DNA of 47,222 nucleotides from positions 1 to 47,222 of the forward strand of contig JAYMGJ010000332.1 in NCBI GenBank assembly GCA_037178675.1. Reading direction: 5' to 3'. This document shows, piece by piece, positions 37,162-46,258 of the stretch. A program made the translations under genes and the position numbers. Below the pieces are notes generated by a model. That model did not search any database. It was not told the origin of the DNA and saw nothing but the letters and a program-made list of their open reading frames with translations. The DNA comes from Scleroderma bovista (lineage: Eukaryota > Basidiomycota > Agaricomycetes > Boletales > Sclerodermataceae). Positions within the stretch are counted from its first letter, which is position 1. The number at the start of each line of letters is the position of its first letter.

Positions 37162-37506
37162 ATTCTAAATTTGTATACCGCTGCAAGCAAACAAATAGTG
37201 CTAAGACGCGGTGCCACAGGCCGTAGGAAAGTACCGTATTTGGGGAAAACAAAGGGTCTGGACGCTCGAAGGTTCGAATGGGACACCAATATAGCGATTA
37301 CACTGCCCCCGGGAAACTGTGTGTGATGGGGCACGAGAGACGCATGACAGCGCTACTACGAAGACAAATACTAACAGAGAAATGACTTCAACAAGCAACG
37401 AAGATCACTGTAAATACCCCAAACTGCCACTTAGGATAAGCTGAGCGAAGCGATCGTGGAAACCAGCTATTATGGCTATTAAAAAGAGAAAGGAGGAAAA
37501 AGAAAA
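37162..37506. promoter_or_regulatory. MFS upstream region, ending at the DIRS remnant
   Basis: About 345 bp between the MFS 5' end and the tyrosine-recombinase stop codon. It must contain the MFS promoter or part of it, as well as the unrecognised 3' end of the DIRS remnant. No clear terminal repeat could be delimited. Confidence 0.35.
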
Positions 37507-38520
37507 TTACTGGGGGACAGCAAAGGGAGGATCGTGAATCGGACGACCATGGAACAGCAATGTCTGGAGCAGGACAGGATGTTTACGAACATAGCGCTGC
37601 CACGCAGAAGATGACCAATGGCCAATAGCTTGAATTTGAGCAGGGGGGACCCCTGCAGCAGCAAGAGAGGTTGCACCACCAGCACGAAGTGAGTGAGCAG
37701 AGACTGCCGATGAAGGGAAAACCAGTCGGAAACGCCACAAAAACCAGGAACGTGTGGGTACAGAACCATCGGCACGAACCCAGAGGAACGGGTGCAAAGG
37801 GAAGGAAGCATCGCGAAAGCCAAGATATTGGATGAAAAGAGCATATGGGTCCGGACAAAGATGACTAGCAGTGATACAGACACGAGTGCCTTCAAAGTAT
37901 TCATCTGCCTTGCAACGAGGCACATCAAAGGCGAAGGAGGAGGCATCATGAGCAACCGAGGAACGAGAAGATAGGTGCGAGTGGTCCTGAAGGTCAGGAG
38001 AATCAGGCCACACAAGTTCCCCAAGACGCAAGAGGCCAAAGAAGGCACAAAGAAGCATGGCAAGCCAGCAAATGTCGTCATATGCAAAAGGGCGCGGGAA
38101 CATAGAGACGGCGAGAGTGAGATCTGCGCGAGAGAGAGGCTGACGCTGTTGCACAGGCCGTGAGAAGCGACGCAGGGAGCCACGCAGAGTGCGGCAGACT
38201 AGCTCAGAATCACGAGCTGAGCGTACAGCTGGGAAATGGGGTTCCAGTTGTGACACAATGCCAGAAAGATAGTTCGCAACAGAACGAGGAGCAATATGAT
38301 GTGACATGAATACGACAAAGAACGACAAAGTGTCGGCAGTAGGCTCGATGGGGAAGTTGTGGAGGTGACAGAAAGTGAGGTAGGAGTTAAGATGCGATGA
38401 ATATGCGCGAGACGTATTGGGGTGAAGAGCCAACCCCAGAGAAATGGAACACTCCAAGATGAGACGCTCCAGAGGCCAGGCCTCCCATGCAGGCTGCCGA
38501 GCCAAAGGTGAGAGTTGCAT
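37507..38520 (-). CDS. Tyrosine recombinase of a DIRS-type retrotransposon
   Basis: An uninterrupted 337-residue frame from ATG at 38520. The N-terminal SAM-like domain includes LGLALHPNTSRAYSSHLNSY and ANYLSGIVSQLEPHFPAV. The catalytic domain has FFGLLRLGEL (first Arg), HSLRAGGATSLAAAG (His-x-x-Arg), QAIGHWSSSAWQRYVRKHP (third His and nucleophile Tyr). All four classes of active-site residue are present. DIRS elements use this enzyme instead of an integrase. The RNase H tail immediately upstream on the same strand supports DIRS rather than a Crypton. The stop codon of that frame and this start overlap as TAATG, which suggests coupled re-initiation (inference). The frame is intact although the element is 5'-truncated. 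Confidence 0.85.
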   Translation of the reverse strand: MQLSPLARQPAWEAWPLERLILECSISLGLALHPNTSRAYSSHLNSYLTFCHLHNFPIEPTADTLSFFVVFMSHHIAPRSVANYLSGIVSQLEPHFPAVRSARDSELVCRTLRGSLRRFSRPVQQRQPLSRADLTLAVSMFPRPFAYDDICWLAMLLCAFFGLLRLGELVWPDSPDLQDHSHLSSRSSVAHDASSFAFDVPRCKADEYFEGTRVCITASHLCPDPYALFIQYLGFRDASFPLHPFLWVRADGSVPTRSWFLWRFRLVFPSSAVSAHSLRAGGATSLAAAGVPPAQIQAIGHWSSSAWQRYVRKHPVLLQTLLFHGRPIHDPPFAVPQ

Positions 38521-38830
38521 TACGTCGCCGTCACCCCCAACGAATCCTGAGGGGGTTTGAAATTATGGACGATAAGGTCCGGTGCAGAAGCAACTGCTTC
38601 AGCAATGCGTCCCCGAGAAAGATGATCAGCTACCACATTTTGCTGCCCAGGGATGTGAAAGACACGAAAGTCAATGTCATGCATGAGGAGACTGTCTACC
38701 GCGGCCAGAAGAAGCCAGTTAAGCTGAGGGAGAGCTGCTAAGGTATTGAACATGCCAACAGTGCCAAAGTTGTCGGTAAAAATGGCAAGACGTCCACAGG
38801 GGGGACAAAGGCAACAGCATGCACTGTGGG
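38520..38830 (-). pseudogene. 5'-truncated RNase H tail of DIRS polyprotein
   Basis: The frame contains GRLAIFTDNFGTVGMFNTLA, LLLAAVDSLLMHDIDFRVFH and IPGQQNVVADHLSRGRIAEA, then FKPPQDSLG before its stop. This is the C-terminal RNase H and connector that follow the reverse transcriptase in DIRS elements. No reverse-transcriptase sequence is seen further upstream, so the element is cut at about 38,830. The upstream limit is approximate. Confidence 0.75.
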
Positions 38831-38869
38831 AAGTAAAGTCACCAGTATTCAGTGATTGAATCACCACTT

Positions 38870-40631
38870 ATCAATGTCAACTGCAGTACATATCAGTGAC
38901 GAAGCACCGAAAATCAACGTCCCCAGATGTCACTGAGTGCTCATTTTCGCTATTGAAATTCAGCGTCCGAGTCAGCGTCCAGAGCACTGCTTTCGAGTGT
39001 CTTGGTCAGTTATTATCAGACGCATTAGCACTACTTTTTGGTGTAGAAGTTACTCAATCCCAGCTAGATGCTATTGGTTTTCATCAGGGAACTTATCAGC
39101 CATTATGTACCGCATGGAAGTGATGTATTCGCGTGGTCTACAACAGTAGGGATATACATCGCAATGGACTCCCAAGAACTGGCAGATTACAGCTGCGCAT
39201 TGTAGCAATACTGCCAGCCGCCAGACATCACTGGAACAGTGCTGCCACCATCGTCGTGGGTCCAAGGTGGCATTGGCTGCCCACGTTCACAGTCGCATCA
39301 TCTGTTGCTTGCAGCAGTGCTGGTTAGCCAGGTTGCATCACTGCATCCCTTCGGCGCAAACAGTCCACCATCGTTCCCTCCATTCCTCATTTTTTGATTG
39401 TTGTTGGATTCAGCACAGACCCAGTGAGCATTGGATGTTGAAGATTACATTCACTCACATACTAATCTCCCAAGGGAGACAACACCGCCAGCTCAGATGT
39501 ATTCCATCCACTCACTAGGAAAGATTTGTATAGCGAATGAGGTGGGCTCGTGTTGACAGCACACTCTTGATACATGTACAATCATGGAGTCCGAAGCTCT
39601 GGGCAAGAAATATGTAAGTTAGTGATAGGAGAGACAAGTAGTTGGAATGTGATAACATGCAGGTTGCACGAGTCAGAGTCAAAGTTTATGTAAGCAATAA
39701 CAGCGACACACATAGGTCAAAAGCAGGGTTCAAGGCTATGGAGTTACCCTAGATTTCGTAAATAAGGTGGAAATGTCACCAAATGATGTGAACTCCAGTT
39801 GTGGAATGCGGTTGTTGCGTCTTGAGGCATGGTTGTGGTATGAGGACAAGAATAATCAAGTGGAGCTTGAAATTCTGCACAGTAATGTGCGACGCGACTT
39901 GTGTGACCACGTGACCTTACTAATCACCACAGCCACTGCCACAACCAAACACCATGCCTCACCACGCCTTGCAGATCCCACCACGCTGCGTCACTATGAA
40001 CTATCTCAGTGACGGCCACCACCACCAGCCACCTCTCAGACCTCAACAGCACTATGATATCAATTATAATCACCACAGACGATGGCCAACACCACCTCAA
40101 TCTCAATTGCCACCTCACTGCTACCCATCAACTAGAATATTGAATGACATGGTGTGGGCGGCTAGTCCCAGCGCAATTGCTGACGATAACGATGAGATTG
40201 TATGTGACAATCACAGATGAGAACCCTGGAGCAGTGATACAACAATGGGATGACTATAACTTTGGAGAACTAGTGAACGAGCACTGTGCTGACGGATATA
40301 GAGCCCATGCACCTGGGTAGGCTGTGTTATACGGTCAGCGGACGATGACAATCGGCCGTGCTACACGGGCTGGCGGAAGTGAGGCTTATGACTAGAGCTT
40401 TGCCATATCACAGGGGTCAGCCCCCGACAGCATTGTCACCAAGTGACAACGGTGGGCCCATGGCTCTGTTGTCATCACGGGGTAGGGTGAAAGTCTTAAG
40501 CCGGACAAATGGGTGTCGTCATGAAAATACTCGGGCTGAGAGGAGTAGCATACCAATAGAATAAGTGAGCCAGTATGCAATGGAGGCAGTGGGGTGAAAT
40601 CTGACGGCAGCAATAACACCATAGTGAGCCA
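38870..40631. other. Unassigned sequence between DIRS remnant and TET/JBP region
   Basis: About 1.7 kb without a gene I recognise. Open frames here are short and mostly low-complexity, for example a His/Pro-rich CACCACCAGCCACC stretch at about 40,015-40,060. It may be host intergenic DNA or worn repeat. Confidence 0.35.
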
Positions 40632-40850
40632 GTCAATCAGCATTGCGGCATGGTCAACAGTGCGGCAAAGTCAACACTCTGGCATGTTCAACGAGATGAT
40701 GTGCCGATGAGATGTTGTGCCGCTGATATGCAGTGCCGCTGATATGTGGTGCCGACGATATGTGGTGCCGGGTGTTATGTGTCGGCCGCATCTATTGCTG
40801 CATCAATTTAGTGCCGACGGTTCCTCGTGCCGGATCTTGGCCTAATGGTA
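40632..40850. repeat. Left cluster of GTGCCG / TGCGGCA-type short repeats
   Basis: The first part has units such as GCATTGCGGCATGGTCAAC and AGTGCGGCAAAGTCAAC. The second has about seven units of NNGTGCCGNTGATATG, for example 40,690-40,830. These are the same motif in opposite orientations and match the large cluster at 44,520-45,850. Such clusters are typical of subterminal transposase-binding repeats. This is the likely left border of the TET/JBP-bearing element. Confidence 0.6.
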
Positions 40851-40889
40851 GTTACTTAACACTATATGCACAGCGATACATCTATATAG

Positions 40890-41570
40890 AGGACATAGTA
40901 TCTAGGGCCTAATGGGTATACAGGGAGATCAACTTTGTGGCCCAACGCACTCAATGGGACACCTATCCACATGCCTTCCCAACTATATAGTTGTTCCCAC
41001 ATTGAGGGCTTGTTTAATCCTCTGGGACACCCCATTCATGGCTTGTCACTTTAAAATGTACTTGCAAGGTTTGCCTGCATAGCTAGATAACACCTCTGCT
41101 AGGGCCTGCCCAATGCTATGGGATACCATGGCCATTGCCTGTCAGACTGAGCTGGGCGCACTGACTATAAATGACGCTGTCTCCAGGGCTTGCCCAGAGT
41201 TATGGGACACCACACCTGTGGCTAGCACCCCTTAAAGGTACAGTCTCTGCACAGCCCATTGGAATGCAAGGGACAATAGTTCCATGGCCCTTTGGTAAGA
41301 AAGGGACTCTGTTGTTACAGCCTGATCAAAGCCCGAAACACACTATTCCTCTGGCCTGCCAACAGAAATGGCAAACCATATTTAGGGCCTGATGCAAAGC
41401 ACGGGACACTGGCACTGCAGCCCTCCTACTCACTCCTATTTGTTGGGCTCTATAATAGAATAGAGAACACTATATCCAGGGCCTCCTGCTCTTATAGATG
41501 ATACGGCACCTGGGGCTGTTATGTAATCATGGGACACCATCATATGGGGCTTGACACATTGTGTGACACC
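40890..41570. repeat. Degenerate 85-110 bp repeat with AGGGCYTG ... GGGACACC
   Basis: Units starting AGGGCYTG appear near 40,909, 41,006, 41,100, 41,186, 41,383 and 41,478. Most continue after 15-40 bp with GGGACACC or a close variant and then GGC/CTTG pieces. Spacing is irregular and the units are heavily diverged. No gene is visible in this stretch. Confidence 0.55.
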
Positions 41571-42094
41571 ACTTTAGCGGCGTGCCTTGGGAACTGCAGG
41601 AGGCGGGGCCTACTCTGCTACTTCTAGCCCCTTGGCCGCAATTCCATGGCTACCCTGCTGCTTTGGCCGCCATGCTGCTAACAGTCCTTCGGCAGCAGCG
41701 GCTATCCCTGGTTCTCTGGCCGCATTGCTGTGGCATACCTTTCTTTTGCCGTGATACCGCGGCTGTACTTGTCATAGTGGAGGCCACCACTGCCGCCCAG
41801 CCATGATTGGTTACAGCCATCACAGCCGCAAACTTGACGACCGGCATAAGGTATCAACTTGCGGCACCCATTGTATTGGAAGATGCGGACGACACCTCCA
41901 CCCAGACATGTGCTATTCCCATTCATGCCGATGTGTTCCCTGTGTGATTTCTGCCTCATTGTTAACCTGGCCGGGTGTTGCAGCCGCAGCTCAGACTTTG
42001 GCCGGCAACATTATATCACATGTGTCGCTTTGGCCGATATTTGATTAACCAATTATTGTTGTGATGAACATATATGTAGGTATTCATACAATGT
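41571..42094. other. GCCGC-rich interval before the TET partner gene
   Basis: About 520 bp with repeated GGCCGC, GCCGCA and TGCCG strings (41,580-42,040) but no convincing gene. It is downstream of the minus-strand partner gene's stop codon and may belong to the element's repeat system. Confidence 0.4.
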
Positions 42095-42879
42095 TTACCT
42101 ACCACCCAAAGACTCCTCCCATTTCTGCCGCAATGCATTTGGTGCACGGGTTAGCATCTCAATGTCCTCCATCCTTTTTGCACAATGCTGCATCACCTCT
42201 ATATGATATTTGAGGGCATTGTCCGAGCTCCGCAACATATTGTCGCAGAAGTACCGTGCATTTGACAAGGCCTCGTCGGAGGTATACCCAACGGTGAGTA
42301 GAATGGTGACCTTTCTATCAGCAACCTTGGAAAAGCTTTAGTATCTAACACAACACGAATAAGGGAGCATACCAGGTCCGGTGGAAAGAATGCCTCTGCC
42401 TCCGATACCATGTCCCGCAGCGGCCGCGTGCTGTACCCTGCCGTACATGGGCCGTGGCCATTTACCCACCACGAGTTTGCCACTTGAAGTGTACTTGGAA
42501 CCTGGACTTCGGCAGCCTTCGCATGATAGACGTTCAACTGCCGCATTGCCGCATACAGTCTTGCCGGCGGCAGATCTTCTAGTACGACCATTCTGTGCAC
42601 CCTGCTCGCCATCATTGGCAATATCATCTTCGCACCCATAGCCTGGCATGCGGCAAGCACACGTTCTAAATTTGCCTGGGGGCTCATGAGTGTGTTAATC
42701 AAATGTAATCATTCTCCACTTACCACTTCCGTTTGTACGTTTGCATACCATTCAGCTGTGGCCAGCATCCCCTCGGGCTGTTGTTGAACCGCATGCACCA
42801 TCCGTCGAAAGCGGACTCCAACGTATTGCAATACCATGGACAGTTCACAGGTTTCGCGCAGTTCGGATGTGGTATTCAT
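42095..42879 (-). CDS. Uncharacterised partner gene, head-to-head with TET/JBP
   Basis: Three exons joined by consensus introns give about 230 residues from ATG at 42879. Exon 1 is MNTTSELRETCELSMVLQYV followed by GVRFRRMVHAVQQQPEGM. Exon 2 contains LERVLAACQAMGAKMILPMM, RVHRMVVLEDLPPARLYAAM and NSWWVNGHGPCTAGYSTRP, ending EAEAFFPPDL. Exon 3 contains VADRKVTILLTVGYTSDEAL, NARYFCDNMLRSSDNALKYH and ends RQKWEESLGGR. It is mostly helical with no domain that I recognise, no signal peptide and no membrane segment. It lacks stops, and its 275-bp gap to the TET/JBP start suggests a shared promoter and joint function. It might be an accessory protein of the KDZ/TET element; this is inference. Confidence 0.6.
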
Positions 42880-43154
42880 GATTGATGGTGTGATGGCCGA
42901 TTCGCCCTAAGCCTTATAACATTCAGGTAATCAATGTTCTCACGGTCCACATGTCACCTGATGCATAATTACCACATTGTGCAACCGGGCATGTGTTGTT
43001 TTGCACCGGCCAATCGCCAATCAGCCTTGTTTAGTGGATCTTGCCGAGAATGGAATGTGTTGCATTGCCGTTTGCAAACAGATGTCCGCAGGATGCCGCA
43101 CATCCCCCACTAAAATTTTTACTCCCCACATTGTCAAAAGTTGTCCTGTTTCCA
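42880..43154. promoter_or_regulatory. Putative bidirectional promoter of TET/JBP and partner gene
   Basis: 275 bp between divergent start codons (42879 minus, 43155 plus). It includes several GCCG/TGCCG strings like those in the flanking repeat clusters. An in-frame upstream extension of the TET frame exists from about 43,041 but has no ATG before 43,050, so part of this region could be coding. Confidence 0.4.
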
Positions 43155-44417
43155 ATGGCCGGTGCAAATGCCGTGCCATCCAACTATACTTTGTCTGACA
43201 TCATGGCATCATATATGCGGCGCCGCTTCCTGAATGAAGCATTCCCAGACTTAAATTCCCCCACCCCGGAAACACTTCTGTCCCTGCCGGTGGACGCAAC
43301 TGTAGCCATGAACCAAATTGTATCCACCATCACACAGGCATACCATAATCGGAGTGAGCCAATTCTTTTATAGTTCTATTATCCTTCCTTGATATCCACT
43401 TCAGTTTCCTGCGGCATTGACTTGATTAGGTTGTCCGAAAGCCTCGGACCACTGCAATCCGGCACAAATGAGCAACAGGAGATTAGGGTCCTCCGTAGAC
43501 ATCCTTCCTCTTTGACTGGAACCCTTTCCCGGCCCACCATTATTCTGGGAGAAGGTGACACAATTGCATTGTGGTATCTTCCCGGAGCTCTAGCTCCCTG
43601 CATCCAAGTATGGTATCATTCCACTCTCATTGTCCACTGTTGAGGCCTTTGTTTCTAGGAGCACATTGCGGCATCCATCGATCCACTTGCACATCCACTG
43701 GAAGAGAGTATTACTAATCAGTCATGGCATACAACACACCAGTATTTCAAGGATGACGTGGATATTTTCGGGTGCTTGGAATTCTCTCCGGCATGGCACA
43801 TGCTCAGCCATTCTGTGAGTACCTTCTTCTTTTGACAATGCACTTGTTTGATCTTCTGCTAGACCCCCAATGACATTCCAGGGGTGTCCAAGGCTTTGGC
43901 TGGTCCTACGGGCTATCAATGGAGCAAGGATATATGTCTTCCGTCGGCAATACTTTCAGGTGTTCTTTCTATTATCCATCTGCCTCTATACAATGACGGC
44001 CACCTTGCCATGCAACACTTGACTGACTGGGCGACTGGCCATGATCCCGGAATGCTGGCGGCACTTGAAAATTGGTCAACTGTCGTCACTAATATCTCAC
44101 TAATTGTCAATCGAAGTACCCCCCTCCACAGGGACCCACACTCTCGAGCAGATTGGTATGACATGCTAGTCAGTGTCGGTAATTATGATGATTGTGCACT
44201 GCACATTCCCAGTCTTGGGATTCAGGTATTGTACAATCCCGGCACTGTCGTTGCATTTTCCGGCCGGCTCTTTCGGCACGGCGTCAACGAGGTTGACGGA
44301 GCGAGGTGCTGTTTGGCGTATTATATGAGGGATAATATTCACCATTGGTTGAGGGTGCCACGGCCTCTTCATTGGGTGACACCAGATAATGTCCGCAATG
44401 CACTGGTGAAGCATTGA
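43155..44417 (+). CDS. TET/JBP-type 2-oxoglutarate Fe(II) dioxygenase, intact
   Basis: Members of this family oxidise 5-methylcytosine (TET) or thymine (JBP) in DNA using 2-oxoglutarate, Fe(II) and oxygen. Four exons (43155-43353, 43405-43607, 43659-43814, 43863-44417) give a 370-residue protein with clean splice sites and no stops. Key blocks are FLNEAFPDLNSPTPETL, RPTIILGEGDTIALWYLPGA, PAWHMLSHS, SLIVNRSTPLHRDPHSRADW, YDMLVSVGNYDDCALHIPSL, and VLYNPGTVVAFSGRLFRHGV. The iron ligands would be His275, Asp277 and His325, and Arg334 (GARCCLAYY) would hold 2-oxoglutarate. The LHRDxxS...D.L...G.Y pattern matches basidiomycete TET/JBP proteins, which are known to occur within or beside KDZ transposons. 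The protein has only a short N-terminal extension and no CXXC domain. Substrate and activity are inferred. An upstream ATG at 43050 is in frame and could be the true start. Confidence 0.85.
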
Positions 44418-44519
44418 ATAATTAGCTTCCTGATATGATTGTCTGTTGTACTAAAATGTAATTCTGATGGTATGTAGTCCAAATTTGTTGGAAGTAGTTT
44501 GTAGTAGATACTATCCAAA

Positions 44520-45850
44520 CGTGTGTTGTGCCGATGGGATGTGGTGCCGCTCGGCGAGGTCGATGCTCATCACATGATGCGGTCAGTAAACAGTCAACAC
44601 TGCGGCATCAATCAACGGCACAACGAACCTCTGGCAGGATCGGCATTCCAGCACTGCCCACCATGCACCCTCACTCGGACATGACCGCAGAGCAAGAAGT
44701 ATTCCCGGGGGCAGCCAACGCGCATCAAGATGGAACCTACTGTCGACACTGAAAATGATGAGAAGCTCACACGAGTTGCATCAGCCTTGAGGAGAAACTG
44801 TCGCCGATGAGTGGTCCATATGATGACTGTGCCGGACTGGTAATGGTGCCGGAGTGTTGACTGTGCCGGAGTGTTGACTGTGCCGGAGTGTGAACATCAC
44901 CAATTGCTGCCAGTCAACATTGCGGCAGAGTTAACACTGCAGCACAATCAACAGTTTGGCACAATCACCATTCTGGCTCAACATTGCGGCAGAGTCAGCC
45001 CTGCGGTGCAATCAACCGTTCGGCACATTCATCATTTTGGCACAGTTAACAGTTCGGCACAATGAACAATTCAGCAGCGTATCATCAATTAGCATCATGT
45101 TGCTGTTGAAGCAGTCCTGACACACCACTACACAACAGAGTGAACTAATCTAGCATCAATCATGCTGCCAGAATTATAATTGTGCCGAACTGTTGAATCT
45201 GCCAGAATGATAAATGTGCCGCACAGTTACACAGTCAACAGGCCGGTGCAATCAATACTCCGGCACAATCAACCTTGTGGCACAGTCAACACTCCGGCAG
45301 GATCCACATCCTGGCAGTCGACAGGCCGGCACAATCAACACTCCGTGGGCACAATCAACACTCCATCGGCACCATCATCAGTCCGGTTTAGTCAACAGGA
45401 GTCCAGCACAGTCATCATTCCAGCACAGTCCTACCTCAGAGCGTGCTCGACCTGGACAGCTTGTGCCGCAGTGTTGACTCTGCCGTAATGTTGACAGGCC
45501 AGTACAATCAATACTCCGGCACAATCAACCTTGCGGCACAGTCCGGCAGGACCACTCCGCAGTCACAGCACAGTCAACCCTCCAGCACAATCAACCCTCT
45601 GGCACAGGCAACATTCTGGCGGAGTCAACACTGCAGCACAATCAACAGTTCGGCACAATCACCATTCTGGCTCAACATTGCGACAGAGTCAGCCCTGCGG
45701 CACAATCAACTGTTCGGCACAATCATCATTCTGGCACAGTCAACATTCCGGCACAATCAACAATTCAGCACCATCATCATTGTGGCACATGCTGCTGGAA
45801 ACATCCTGACACGCCGCTACACAACAGCATGATTGATGCAGTGAACTACA
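44520..45850. repeat. Right cluster of CGGCACAATCAAC-type repeats
   Basis: Dozens of copies of a 12-15 bp unit, consensus CGGCACAATCAACNN, run through 1.3 kb. Copies near the left edge also occur as the complement (GTGCCG, for example GACTGTGCCGGAGTGTT at 44,865-44,885). A segment of about 230 bp at 44,925-45,160 is repeated with an offset of 694 bp at about 45,605-45,845, including the shared tail CTGACAC.CC.CTACACAACAG. All open frames here are translations of the repeat (Gln/His/Thr/Ser-rich) and are not genes. Confidence 0.8.
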
Positions 45851-46258
45851 GCACATATGTTATAGCTAGCTGTTGCACCGGCACACAATGGTTTCTAGCT
45901 GCGGTAGTTGATTGTTATCAATGCCAGCAGTTGTGGAACTACGAGGACCATGGCCGGTAGGCCCATGTTTGCACATCTTCCCTTGGCAGATTTATATTTA
46001 CATATTGGCCGAAGGGTGTTCATGCATGGCATTCAATTGCTCCTGGTGCATGGCTTTGCCATTGCGGCTACCAGCGAATCTATGTGCCACTGTCCATGAC
46101 CCTCCCATTCCATCATCCATTCATTCCAAGGTATGCACCCCATAAATACCTTGCAGTTGCACCTTGTTTTCTCCACTAACAGCCACTCGATGATCCATTT
46201 TAAATATGTCCTCTTTGCATACCATATAGTGCTATTTGATGTTGATGGTCAATGCCAA

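Noticed and set aside
37507..38520. Crypton DNA transposon instead of DIRS
   Set aside because: An RNase H tail with a DIRS-type connector lies directly upstream on the same strand, which Cryptons lack.
45180..45832. Long Gln/His/Thr/Ser-rich frames
   Set aside because: Direct translations of the CGGCACAATCAAC array; no splice structure, no domain and frame-independent composition.
40680..45850. CRISPR-like array
   Set aside because: Repeats are short, degenerate and adjacent without uniform spacers, and the genome is eukaryotic.
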